A DNA stretch of 64,000 nucleotides from Acinetobacter nosocomialis NIPH 2119 (GTDB lineage Bacteria; Pseudomonadota; Gammaproteobacteria; Pseudomonadales; Moraxellaceae), in the NCBI RefSeq assembly GCF_000368085.1, contig NZ_KB849239.1, forward strand, positions 3,003,715 through 3,067,714, in the 5' to 3' direction. Of the stretch, positions 11,019 to 19,653 are shown in pieces. Made by a program: the position numbers and the translations under genes. Numbering within the stretch: position 1 is the first letter of the stretch; every line of letters begins with the position of its first letter. The notes beneath the pieces are model-generated. The model was not told the DNA's origin, did no database searches, and saw only the letters and a program-made list of their open reading frames with translations.

Positions 11019-12277
11019 AATCGACCTACTCCTTCATAAGCAAAACCTTTAGATTTCACATATGCTGGATCATAAATATTACGCCCATCCAAAATAAGAG
11101 GATGCTGCATCAATTGTTGTAACTGTTTAAAGTCAGGACTCCAATACTGCTTCCATGCCGTAACTAAGCATAAAGCATGTACTCCTTGTGCTGCTTCATA
11201 TTGATCGGCGCATAAAATCAGATCTTCACGGCTACCATATAAAGCTGCAATTTCACTAAGGGCTTGTGGATCATGTAAGCGAACCTTCACACCTTGGGCC
11301 CATAAAGCAGCCAATAAAATATGAATAGGTGAGTTATGTGTACTTGGGGTATTCTCTTTAAATGAAGCTCCCCAAATTGCAACAGTTTTTCCACTCAAAT
11401 CACAATGATAGTAGTTCCATAATTTACGGAATAAAATTTCTTTTTGTTGTTCGTTAATCGCCCAAACTTGTTCTAAAAGTTGACTTTTTACACCTGTTTC
11501 AGAAACTGTACTTGAGAGTGTTAAAATATCATGTGAAAAATTTTCACCACCAAAACCCACCCCTGCAGATAAGTATGCTGCACCAATACGAGTATCAGCA
11601 GCAAGTCCATGTTTTATGTTGGCAATATCAATGCCCAACTTTTCAGCAACTAGAGCAAGATCATTCATGTAGCTAATGCGAGTTGCCAACATGCCTGAAA
11701 TACTGAGTTTGGTAAATTCGGCATCTAAAATCGGCATGAATAAATATTGATAGCTAAAACGAAAGAATGGTCGTAATAACTCTTGCATTATGTCTTGAGC
11801 ATAGCTTGATTCAACACCAACAATGACATGTTTTACATTGAGTACACTATTAATCGCATTACCCTCCTGAATCACGTCAGGAAAATAGACCCACTCGTCT
11901 TTAGGTAAATGTTGCTTTAATTTTTCTGTACCATGTAAACCAAAAGTTGAGCCATTAACCATTAACCTTGGATGAACAATTGGACGTTCACTTAACTTCT
12001 CAACCGTTTTTAAGGCAAGTTCTATTTGTGTTGGACTAAAACAAAATAAATAAACTTCAATATCTAGAGGAATTTGAGAAAAAGGACTTTCTGTTAAAAA
12101 ACCTGCCTTTCTTTGTTTATTTAAATAATAATTAACTTCTTGATCTTGATATGAAAGTACAGATATATTTTCTTCACAGGTGACACTTGTACACCAATAG
12201 ATCTGATTACCATATTCAGCTAGTAACGCTGCCATTACACCAGCGTGCAAAGTGGTTCCAAATACCGCGATTTTCAT
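11015..12277 (-). CDS. ugd: UDP-glucose dehydrogenase-like protein lacking the catalytic cysteine
   Basis: A 420-residue member of the UDP-glucose/GDP-mannose dehydrogenase family by length, three-part layout and locus position. Key residues are off-consensus. The N-terminal loop reads [11 protein letters not shown] instead of GxGYVGL. The active-site segment reads [10 protein letters not shown] (residues 241-250), with Asn246 where the catalytic Cys of GFGGSCFPKD belongs. The helix usually reading KYAANAFLATK reads [11 protein letters not shown], keeping the first Lys but changing the Asn and second Lys. The nearby paralogue gna keeps its Cys. This protein may not make UDP-glucuronate. It overlaps gpi by four bases. 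Confidence 0.8.
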   Translation of the reverse strand: MKIAVFGTTLHAGVMAALLAEYGNQIYWCTSVTCEENISVLSYQDQEVNYYLNKQRKAGFLTESPFSQIPLDIEVYLFCFSPTQIELALKTVEKLSERPIVHPRLMVNGSTFGLHGTEKLKQHLPKDEWVYFPDVIQEGNAINSVLNVKHVIVGVESSYAQDIMQELLRPFFRFSYQYLFMPILDAEFTKLSISGMLATRISYMNDLALVAEKLGIDIANIKHGLAADTRIGAAYLSAGVGFGGENFSHDILTLSSTVSETGVKSQLLEQVWAINEQQKEILFRKLWNYYHCDLSGKTVAIWGASFKENTPSTHNSPIHILLAALWAQGVKVRLHDPQALSEIAALYGSREDLILCADQYEAAQGVHALCLVTAWKQYWSPDFKQLQQLMQHPLILDGRNIYDPAYVKSKGFAYEGVGRL

Positions 12278-12307
12278 TGTACACCTGATTTTAATATTCC
12301 ATAGAAT

Positions 12308-12330
12308 TCTCTTCCCATACTGGGAAGAGA
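12308..12330. other. Perfect inverted repeat between galU and ugd
   Basis: TCTCTTCCCA and TGGGAAGAGA form a 10-bp perfect stem around TAC in the 115-bp galU-ugd gap. On the leftward transcript it is not followed by a run of T, so it does not look like an intrinsic terminator. It could be an RNA-stability or processing hairpin, or a protein-binding palindrome. Confidence 0.5.
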
Positions 12331-12392
12331 CTATATTGAACAGCTCACATATTCATTATTTTTTACAAATACTTAAGTTGAGCTACAAAATT

Positions 12393-13268
12393 TTATAATT
12401 TAAGTTCTTGAATCAACTGTTTAAAATCATTTCCTAATTTAGGATGTTCAATACCATAGTGTAGAACAGCTTTTAAATAGCCAAGTTTACTACCACAGTC
12501 AAAGGTTTGTCCTTGCATACGGTAAGCTTCTACCGTCTCAATTCTTTGAAGCATAGCAATCGCATCTGTTAATTGAATTTCATTACCCGCACCTTTCGGT
12601 GTGTTTTCGAGTACTTGCATAATTCTTGCAGGTAAAACGTAGCGACCAACAACAGATAAATTAGACGGTGCAGAACCTACAGCAGGTTTTTCAACAATAC
12701 CTTGCATAGCAATGCTTTCGCCTTCATTTGGACTTTGTGCAACATCAACAATACCATATTGATCTACCAAATGATCAGGCACAGCTTCTACCATTATCTG
12801 TGCCGCATTACTTTCATCATAACGAGAAATCATACGCGATAAATCATTCTGCCCCGAACTATCTTTCACCAATACATCTGGTAATAGCACAGCAAAATCA
12901 TCTTGTCCTACTACACTTTTCGCACATAAAACAGCATGCCCTAAGCCTAGAGGTTGAGGCTGTCGTACACTCACAACACTCACATGAGAAGGAACAATTT
13001 GCGTAATCTCTGCAAGCAAATCCAATTTTTTCTTTTCAGTTAATATTGTTTCTAATTCAAAGTTTCGATCAAAATAATTTTCAATCGAAGCTTTTGAAGA
13101 GTGAGTCACTAAAATAATCTGTTCAATTCCCGCTTCAACCGCTTCACGCACCACATACTCAATAGCAGGACGATCAACAACAGTAACCATTTCTTTCGGA
13201 ATAGACTTACTTGCGGGTAAAAAACGTGTACCTAAACCGGCCACTGGTAGAACTGCTTTTTTAATCAT
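12393..13268 (-). CDS. galU: UTP-glucose-1-phosphate uridylyltransferase
   Basis: A 291-residue nucleotidyltransferase making UDP-glucose from UTP and glucose-1-phosphate, the precursor of UDP-Gal and UDP-GlcA. The nucleotide-binding start AVLPVAGLGTRFLPASKSIPKEM (residues 5-27), the later IVEKPAVGSAPSNLSVVGRYVL, and FDCGSKLGYLKA near the end are diagnostic. It is the first gene of the conserved galU-ugd-gpi-gne1 module, directly downstream of itrA, with 25 bp to it and 115 bp to ugd. This is a core gene of A. baumannii K loci. Confidence 0.96.
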   Translation of the reverse strand: MIKKAVLPVAGLGTRFLPASKSIPKEMVTVVDRPAIEYVVREAVEAGIEQIILVTHSSKASIENYFDRNFELETILTEKKKLDLLAEITQIVPSHVSVVSVRQPQPLGLGHAVLCAKSVVGQDDFAVLLPDVLVKDSSGQNDLSRMISRYDESNAAQIMVEAVPDHLVDQYGIVDVAQSPNEGESIAMQGIVEKPAVGSAPSNLSVVGRYVLPARIMQVLENTPKGAGNEIQLTDAIAMLQRIETVEAYRMQGQTFDCGSKLGYLKAVLHYGIEHPKLGNDFKQLIQELKL

Positions 13269-13293
13269 GCGGCTAACTTTATTTAACTAACAA

Positions 13294-13908
13294 TTAATAC
13301 TGTACTTCATCTTTTTTTGGAGAACCAGAAAAACGACTTGCCCCCACTAACTGATCTGGTGCGTTAATACCTTCTTTTTTCAACATAACCAGAACTGTTT
13401 TTACCATAATCTTAAAATCTAACCAGATATTATGATTCTCAACATATTCAACATCTAATTCGAATTTCTCTTCCCAGCTTAAATTATTTCGTCCACTGAC
13501 TTGAGCCAAGCCTGTCATCCCAGGTCTGACCTCATGACGACGCATCTGTCTTGGAGTATAATGCTTCATAAAATCAGCAAGTTGAGGACGCGGTCCAACA
13601 ATGCTCATGTCACCTTTTAAAACATTAATAAGCTGGGGCATTTCATCTAGAGTAGTAGAGCGCAATTTCTGCCCAAATGGCGTGATTCTTTCCTCATCAG
13701 GCAAAAGATTTCCATTCTTATCTAAAGCATCTTTCATTGAACGGAACTTAATCATTTTAAAAATTTTGCCGTCTTTGCCTGGTCTTTCTTGAAGAAAGAA
13801 AATAGGTGAACCTAAATTTTTTCTCACCTTATAACCCACTATTAAAAAAATAGGAGATAGAAGGAGTAAGGCTATTGTAGCAATGAAAATATCAACCAAT
13901 CTTTTCAT
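13294..13908 (-). CDS. itrA: Initiating glycosyl-1-phosphate transferase for the K unit
   Basis: A 204-residue polyisoprenyl-phosphate hexose/HexNAc-1-phosphate transferase of the short (PglC-like) type. One N-terminal hydrophobic helix (residues 5-25) is followed by FKMIKFRSMKDA, the catalytic-region GDMSIVGPRPQL and PGMTGLAQVSGRNNLSWEEK. It loads the first sugar phosphate onto undecaprenyl phosphate at the cytoplasmic face of the inner membrane. The length fits the ItrA2/ItrA3 class of A. baumannii; I cannot tell from sequence which (GalNAc- or GlcNAc-type). It overlaps the preceding glycosyltransferase by 17 bases. Confidence 0.92.
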   Translation of the reverse strand: MKRLVDIFIATIALLLLSPIFLIVGYKVRKNLGSPIFFLQERPGKDGKIFKMIKFRSMKDALDKNGNLLPDEERITPFGQKLRSTTLDEMPQLINVLKGDMSIVGPRPQLADFMKHYTPRQMRRHEVRPGMTGLAQVSGRNNLSWEEKFELDVEYVENHNIWLDFKIMVKTVLVMLKKEGINAPDQLVGASRFSGSPKKDEVQY

Positions 13909-15049
13909 AAGAACTATTTAAACCCATGATTTCGAATAATCTATTATTTACTTTTTCAGCATCAAACTTTTGATGGGCCATTTTCATACTTTCTAGCCCC
14001 ATAGGATTTATTTGAGTTGGTGTCTCGATAAAAAAGCACATTTTTTCTGCTAGAGCCTCGGCATCCCAACAAGGAACAATAAAGCCATTCACACCATCAA
14101 CTACCGTTTCTCTACATCCTGGAACATCTGTTGTAATAACAGGACGTCCTATAGCCATAGCTTCTTGTGTACTTCTTGGTACGCCTTCTCTATAAGATGG
14201 AAGTACAAATACACTCGAGTTAGCAATCCAGTCTTTTACATTAGAAACATGACCAGGATATTCAAACAAACCCTCTGCGATCAGTTCATCTAGCTGAGAC
14301 TTCGACAATGCTCCCATATTCTGCGAGTCTAAACCACCCAATATTGTAAATTTTGTGTTAGGAAATTTATGTTTTACGATTTTAATTGCATCAATAAATT
14401 CAAATATACCTTTTTCTTTTAACAAACGGCCAATAAATAAAAAATTTACAGGATCTACTGGAGCAGGACTATAACTGTAATCTTTCAAGTCTAAACCGAT
14501 ACCACCCAGAATATGTACCTTTTTGACTGGTAGAGTATATGTATGTATAAGATCTTTTTCATCATCAGGATTTAAAAAAATCATATCATCCAATCTTGGG
14601 AAGGCTAAACGATATAATAAAACCTGAATATTACGAATAAGTTTCGTTTTACCGCTTTGACCTTCCGGTTGGGCTGTAAAAGTGTATCCGAGCCCTTCAA
14701 GCATACCAACAATATGGGGAACCTTTGCAAAGCTTGCGGCCAATGTCCCATAAATCACAGGTTTGGCAAAATATGAAAAAACGATATCTGGCTTAATTTT
14801 TTTTATTTTATGAGTGAGTTGATATGTGGATACAATATCAGCAAAAGGATTTAACCCTCCCCGACTTAATTGATAAGTAACAGGTTCAGCACCTAAGGCT
14901 TTAATTTTTTCTAAACAGTCTTCAGTATATTCAGAAGTGAAAGCATATACTTGATGGCCATTCGCTACGAGAGATCGTATTAAATCAGCGCGAAATCCAT
15001 AGAAACTTGAGCCAGTGGTACCAATAAGAGCGATTTTTTTATTTTGCAT
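13892..15049 (-). CDS. GT4-type glycosyltransferase adjacent to itrA
   Basis: A 385-residue GT-B glycosyltransferase. The N-terminal Rossmann half contains IALIGTTGSSFYGFRADLI and the acceptor-side VGMLEGLGYTF. The C-terminal half has VNFLFIGRLLKEKGIFEFI and the donor-binding SVFVLPSYREGVPRSTQEAM with the usual E-x7-E layout. Being next to itrA, it probably adds the second sugar of the K unit; it resembles the Gtr5-type proteins found beside itrA2/itrA3. It overlaps itrA by 17 bases and the upstream transferase by 11, showing tight coupling. Donor and linkage cannot be read from sequence. Confidence 0.88.
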   Translation of the reverse strand: MQNKKIALIGTTGSSFYGFRADLIRSLVANGHQVYAFTSEYTEDCLEKIKALGAEPVTYQLSRGGLNPFADIVSTYQLTHKIKKIKPDIVFSYFAKPVIYGTLAASFAKVPHIVGMLEGLGYTFTAQPEGQSGKTKLIRNIQVLLYRLAFPRLDDMIFLNPDDEKDLIHTYTLPVKKVHILGGIGLDLKDYSYSPAPVDPVNFLFIGRLLKEKGIFEFIDAIKIVKHKFPNTKFTILGGLDSQNMGALSKSQLDELIAEGLFEYPGHVSNVKDWIANSSVFVLPSYREGVPRSTQEAMAIGRPVITTDVPGCRETVVDGVNGFIVPCWDAEALAEKMCFFIETPTQINPMGLESMKMAHQKFDAEKVNNRLFEIMGLNSSYEKIG

Positions 15050-16142
15050 AAATACTTAACCACTGATTTACAATATTATCGAGATTAAATTTTTCATTAA
15101 TATACTTCATTGCTTGAATATTATTTTGAGTTATCTCCTCTCCACTTAATTGACTTGCAGTTAAAAATGCACTTGCTAGTTTATCTTTTTCTTGAGAACT
15201 AACTAATAAACCCGTTCCACCCATCACTTCAGACACACCACCGCAGTCGGTTGCGATTACAAAGTTATTGCAAGCCATTGCTTCAGCAACTACTAGCCCA
15301 AAACCTTCATAAGCGGATGATAGAACAAAATAATCTGATGCACACATTAAAGCAGGAATATCATCTCTACGGCCTAGCAAAATAACTTTTTCCTCGAGTC
15401 GATATTTAGCAATTAACTCCTCAATAACAGAACGAAGTTCTCCATCACCCGCAATATATAATTTAGCAGCAATACTATCTTTAGTATTAGAAATAGTATG
15501 TACGAACTCTGCAAAAGCATTAATTAATAAGGGATAGTTTTTAGCTTCATGAAAACGTCCTACCGCTAGAAATATTAATGTATGGTCTTCTACTTTTAAT
15601 AATTTTCTAGTTTGAATACGAATCTGTTCTGAGTAATTAAATTTTCTAAGATCAATTCCATTATAAACAGTGAAAATATCGCCTTTAGGGACAGCTCTAA
15701 AACTTTCAAAGCTTTTACAGGCCTGTCGACTTACATTAGTAGTCATATCTGCTAAACCATGCGTTAACCTATATGCAAGCATCCTTAAGCGTCCACCCTC
15801 ATTATTACTATGAGCAGTACAAATTAAACGAGGAAAAGATACATACTTACGAGCTAATCTCGCAAAAATATTTGCATGTACCATATGTGCATGAACAACA
15901 TCAGGTTTAAAATTTTCAATAATAGTTTTAAAATTTTTAAAAGCACTACAAAACTGTGTTATTTTATTTAATTCCAAACAAATTAATTCAATGTTAGCAG
16001 ATTTCGGCTTAACAATAGCCTTACCCTTTAAATAAGCTATTTTTACATGATGTCCTCGCAAATGCATTTGATCAGCAAGGTCAGCTACTACTTTTTCAGC
16101 TCCGCCCCCGCCAAGACCGGTGATTAAATATAATATTTTCAT
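15039..16142 (-). CDS. GT4-type glycosyltransferase
   Basis: A 367-residue retaining GT4-family transferase. It begins ILYLITGLGGGGAEKVVADL, the glycine-rich N-terminal loop of the family, and has VVHAHMVHANIFARLA, VYNGIDLRKF, FLAVGRFHEAKNYPLLI and the donor site YFVLSSAYEGFGLVVAEAMA. It adds one sugar to the lipid-linked K unit in the cytoplasm. Its ATG overlaps the TGA of the upstream 104-codon ORF (ATGA, 16139-16142), so translation of the two is coupled. The sugar specificity is unknown. Confidence 0.9.
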   Translation of the reverse strand: MKILYLITGLGGGGAEKVVADLADQMHLRGHHVKIAYLKGKAIVKPKSANIELICLELNKITQFCSAFKNFKTIIENFKPDVVHAHMVHANIFARLARKYVSFPRLICTAHSNNEGGRLRMLAYRLTHGLADMTTNVSRQACKSFESFRAVPKGDIFTVYNGIDLRKFNYSEQIRIQTRKLLKVEDHTLIFLAVGRFHEAKNYPLLINAFAEFVHTISNTKDSIAAKLYIAGDGELRSVIEELIAKYRLEEKVILLGRRDDIPALMCASDYFVLSSAYEGFGLVVAEAMACNNFVIATDCGGVSEVMGGTGLLVSSQEKDKLASAFLTASQLSGEEITQNNIQAMKYINEKFNLDNIVNQWLSIYAK

Positions 16143-16453
16143 CTTAATACATTTCTCTTACTTAAAATTAAAAAATCAAATCTCTTCAAAAAAAACAGTT
16201 TACACAAAGACAGATTATAATTTTTCAAGAAAAATAAATTAAATAATAATTCTTTAATTATAATAGAGTTTACTCTTCTAAAAAACAAACTCAATATTTC
16301 AACATTTAAATAAATAAATACATTTCCATTTTTAATTTTATTAAAAAGCCTAATAAAATATTCAAATATAAAAAAAATATGCATATCAAAAATATGACAA
16401 AAATATAAACTATATAAGAAAAATATATTAGACTCTATTTTCAATTGAATCAT
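16139..16453 (-). CDS. Unrecognised 104-residue protein in the expected wzy position, possible remnant
   Basis: I do not recognise this protein. It is rich in Phe, Leu, Ile, Asn and Lys, with one hydrophobic stretch near residues 9-36 followed by a basic, mixed remainder. By hand count only 46 of 300 bases (16141-16440) are G or C, far below its neighbours. Its ATG overlaps the TGA of the upstream transferase and its own TGA overlaps the ATG of the next, so it occupies a full gene slot in the coupled operon. No Wzy polymerase is seen elsewhere in the locus, and one could fit here. It may be the stump of a deleted wzy, or a small unknown protein. Confidence 0.45.
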   Translation of the reverse strand: MIQLKIESNIFFLYSLYFCHIFDMHIFFIFEYFIRLFNKIKNGNVFIYLNVEILSLFFRRVNSIIIKELLFNLFFLKNYNLSLCKLFFLKRFDFLILSKRNVLR

Positions 16454-17529
16454 TGGCTTATTAACTCAATCCATAGTCTAATAATATTTTGAATTTCAAA
16501 ACGAATAGAAGCATTTTCCGAATTTTCTACAAAATGCAAAAAAGTATTTTCATCCATTTTAGCCATTTTTAAAATTTTTTGACTAAACTCCTGTAAATTA
16601 TCAACATTTACCAAAAAACCATCCTTTCCATCTTCTATCACTTCTGCTGGACCAGTATCGCAGTCAAAAGAAACTATAGGCAACTTATAACTTCTAGCTT
16701 CTAATAACACCATAGGAAGTCCTTCAAATCTTGAACTCATACAAAAAAAAGAAGCTTTATTATAAAACTCACTCATATTTTTTTGTTGACCAGCAAATTC
16801 AATAGAATCTTCAACATTGTAATATTTTGTCATTTGTTTAAGATTATCTTCATCTTCTCCAATTCCAACAATTACAATTTTCCAACCATCTAAAGCTTTT
16901 TTAACTTCAGCCCAAGCAGGAATAAGTAGATCAAATCCTTTTTGATATGTTAAACGCCCTACACATAAAATAGTTTTACTGTCTAAACTGGGCTGATTAT
17001 CTTGCAGTTGATAAGGACTAGGATTGGCAATTGCAATAACTTTTTTTTCTTTTTCTAACTTGAAATTTTTAATCCAGAAATCTTTATCCCTATTAGTTAG
17101 GGTAACAATTTTGTCACACCATTTTGCAGCCATCCAGCGCCCTAAAGTTCTAAATGAAGAACCTAAATTAACTTTTAAATTAAAATGCTCCCAGCAAATG
17201 TGTTTAATATTTAATCCGACACAAGCAGGCACACTAAAAACACAACTTATACTATCCACGACGATTAATGTATCTATTTTATTATCATTTATATATTTTC
17301 TAATTTTATAGACCGTTTTAAAAAAATTTGTCTTCATTGAGACTTTTTCTGGGAAAATTCTATTATTAATGATTGCTTTATTTTGTTCAAAAAAAGGATT
17401 ATCACCGCCTGATAAAGACAATATATATACTTTATATTTTTCAATAAGATTATTGGCAATTAATGTAGTCACTCTTTCTGTACCACCAGAATGATTTATA
17501 TCACCTATTAAAAAGCAAATCTTTTTCAT
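16450..17529 (-). CDS. GT4-type glycosyltransferase
   Basis: A 359-residue GT-B transferase starting ICFLIGDINHSGGTERVTTL, the GT4 acceptor loop with the GGTERV signature. Later come TILCVGRLTYQKGFDLLI and the donor-binding ASFFCMSSRFEGLPMVLLEA. I use the ATG at 17529 because it follows a GGAAG ribosome-binding sequence and sits just past the stop of the preceding gene; a longer frame would begin inside that gene at 17559. The lower G+C of this part of the locus fits its role as the serotype-specific, exchangeable segment. Sugar and linkage are unknown. Confidence 0.9.
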   Translation of the reverse strand: MKKICFLIGDINHSGGTERVTTLIANNLIEKYKVYILSLSGGDNPFFEQNKAIINNRIFPEKVSMKTNFFKTVYKIRKYINDNKIDTLIVVDSISCVFSVPACVGLNIKHICWEHFNLKVNLGSSFRTLGRWMAAKWCDKIVTLTNRDKDFWIKNFKLEKEKKVIAIANPSPYQLQDNQPSLDSKTILCVGRLTYQKGFDLLIPAWAEVKKALDGWKIVIVGIGEDEDNLKQMTKYYNVEDSIEFAGQQKNMSEFYNKASFFCMSSRFEGLPMVLLEARSYKLPIVSFDCDTGPAEVIEDGKDGFLVNVDNLQEFSQKILKMAKMDENTFLHFVENSENASIRFEIQNIIRLWIELISQ

Positions 17530-17530
17530 A

Positions 17531-18394
17531 TCATCTACTTCCAAATACTTTATTAACAATCATTTTAAATTTATGAAAAAGTCTAGCTAACAATACCGTT
17601 ATTGAAAGCTTAAAGTCTAATATTAGTGTTTCAAATGCATTATCCCAACAAACCTTTATATATGCTTTTTTAAATAAATCGTGTTGTTTAAATTCATTTA
17701 AAACTTGCAAACGCCCTATTGCCATTTTATAGGGATTAGAAAAGGTATTACCTTGATGTGTTCTATAATATGAATATAATTCATCTTTATATAGAATCTT
17801 ATTACCAGTTTCTAAAAGTTTTAAGTATATATACCAATCTTCAATGATCATGCCATCTATAAACCCACCCACTCTTTTTAGAGCATCTAAACGAATCATT
17901 TGAGTTGGGGCAGGCAAAAATCGATCAGTATATATTAAATCATTAAAGGTAAATATTTTATTGGGTTGTCTAATTTCACCAACCCTCTTATTATTTTCAT
18001 CAATCAACTCAACAGCGCCAAACATTGCAATAAAGTCTTTATTATCTTCTAAATAATTGACCTGCTTCATTATTTTATAGTTAAAAATTTTATCATCTGA
18101 AGCTAATGTCGCAAAATACTCTCCCTGACACCACTCCAATGCCTCATTTAATGTGGCGCTTAGTCCTTTATTTGGCCGATGTCTGAATTCAAAACGAGAA
18201 AATCGGTTCTCGCATTTTTTTAACATTTCATTTATCTTTAAAACAGATTCATCTTTTGAACCATCATCAATAATAATAAGTTCAATATTTTGATAAGTCT
18301 GATCAATTATACTTTGAATACAGTCTTGCACATAATCCACATGGTTATAACATGGAATAACAATAGATACTAAAGGGGTTTTTATTTCACTCAT
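17531..18394 (-). CDS. GT2-type glycosyltransferase
   Basis: A 287-residue GT-A transferase with the standard start VSIVIPCYNHVDYVQDCIQS, nucleotide-binding NIELIIIDDGSKDES and a metal-binding ATLASDDK near residue 98, then DWYIYLKLLETG in the acceptor half. It is an inverting enzyme adding one sugar to the K unit. Its start overlaps the end of wzx by eight bases and the next transferase starts just after its stop. Being next to wzx, it may add a late or side-branch sugar, but that is only positional. Confidence 0.9.
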   Translation of the reverse strand: MSEIKTPLVSIVIPCYNHVDYVQDCIQSIIDQTYQNIELIIIDDGSKDESVLKINEMLKKCENRFSRFEFRHRPNKGLSATLNEALEWCQGEYFATLASDDKIFNYKIMKQVNYLEDNKDFIAMFGAVELIDENNKRVGEIRQPNKIFTFNDLIYTDRFLPAPTQMIRLDALKRVGGFIDGMIIEDWYIYLKLLETGNKILYKDELYSYYRTHQGNTFSNPYKMAIGRLQVLNEFKQHDLFKKAYIKVCWDNAFETLILDFKLSITVLLARLFHKFKMIVNKVFGSR

Positions 18395-19652
18395 TCTTCA
18401 AACCTTTATTACTTAAAACTCTAAATATAAAAAAACTGACTATAATCCAGTACATTCCATAATTAACTAGATGAGCAATAGACACCCCTTTAAAACCAAA
18501 AATTTGAGTACAGATATAAGTTAATAATATTGAGGTAAGTGCAAATATAATTTCAGTAGTTATAAATAGTTTTGTCATTGCTTTACTTAACATTAGATAT
18601 GCAAGTATCCAACTACCAATTTTTAGAGAGTCTCCTATCATTTGCCAAAAAAACAAATCTCGCATAGGCATAAATGTTTTAGTAAATAATAAGGTAATGA
18701 TCCAATCCCGAAGAAAATAAACAAAGATTCCGCCTATAGCAGCCACTGGAAATATAAATTTATATCCTAAATAAATTTCTTTTTTTATTTCTTTAATTTC
18801 TGACAACTCAGAAAGTCTTGGTAAATAATATACTCCCAATGTCGTCGTAACTAACATAAGGTATGCTGCACTTAAACGAATCATTGCCTCCCAATATCCA
18901 GCATAAGTTAACCCGTATTCATATGTTAAATAACTACGAATAGCCATTTGGGAAATAGGAACACATATAGCGCTGACTAATGCCATTAAAGCAAAAGCCG
19001 CAAATTTTTTAGCAATAGCTTTATCTATTTTTCCAAATAAATAACTTAGCTTAAACCATTCAGCTTTATAACATATAAATAATGTCACCAAAAAAGCTAA
19101 AGATTGATAAATTGAAAGAGCAACTAAAGCTCCATATAAACTATATTTCATTGCCAAAAGGCTAGTAATAGCTAAAGAAAAAATACTACCTACAATATTC
19201 GCTATAACTAATCTTAAAACTTCTTTTTTTCCATTTAAAATAGCTAGGAAAAGCGCATTAAAAGTAAAAAATGTCAAAAATACAGCAAACCAGACAAAAA
19301 CTGTTTGATATAAATCAGTATGAAAAATATAAATTGAAAGTTGTTTTTGAAAAATTAATATAATTATCGAGAAAATTAAGCTAAAAAGTAAGACTATACT
19401 TCCCGCTGTTTTCCATATATTTCTTTGTTTAGTTTCATCTTCATAATACTCAGCCGTATATTTAATAACTGCAGTATTAATTGCACTACCGGCGAAGGTT
19501 GTCACCATTTGTATAAAATTTTGGAACTGCCCAATAGCCGCATAACCAGCTGGACCAACGTAAATAGCTAAAATCTTATTTAAAATAAACATCGTGGCCG
19601 TTTTAATTAAAACAGCCACGCCATTTAGTACACTTGTTTTTAGTAAATTCAT
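18387..19652 (-). CDS. wzx: K-unit flippase (Wzx)
   Basis: A 421-residue integral membrane protein with roughly 10-12 hydrophobic segments spread over the full length, typical of the polysaccharide-transport branch of the MOP superfamily. Recognisable pieces are the N-terminal LLKTSVLNGVAVLIKTATMF, GPAGYAAIGQFQNFIQM near residue 34, and the YYLPRLSELSE region near residue 270. It should flip undecaprenyl-linked K units to the periplasm. It is the only large polytopic protein in the central cluster; a second one, Wzy, would be expected. It lies between fdtB and the GT2 gene, as exporter genes of this locus class do. Confidence 0.9.
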   Translation of the reverse strand: MNLLKTSVLNGVAVLIKTATMFILNKILAIYVGPAGYAAIGQFQNFIQMVTTFAGSAINTAVIKYTAEYYEDETKQRNIWKTAGSIVLLFSLIFSIIILIFQKQLSIYIFHTDLYQTVFVWFAVFLTFFTFNALFLAILNGKKEVLRLVIANIVGSIFSLAITSLLAMKYSLYGALVALSIYQSLAFLVTLFICYKAEWFKLSYLFGKIDKAIAKKFAAFALMALVSAICVPISQMAIRSYLTYEYGLTYAGYWEAMIRLSAAYLMLVTTTLGVYYLPRLSELSEIKEIKKEIYLGYKFIFPVAAIGGIFVYFLRDWIITLLFTKTFMPMRDLFFWQMIGDSLKIGSWILAYLMLSKAMTKLFITTEIIFALTSILLTYICTQIFGFKGVSIAHLVNYGMYWIIVSFFIFRVLSNKGLKNE

Positions 19653-19653
19653 T

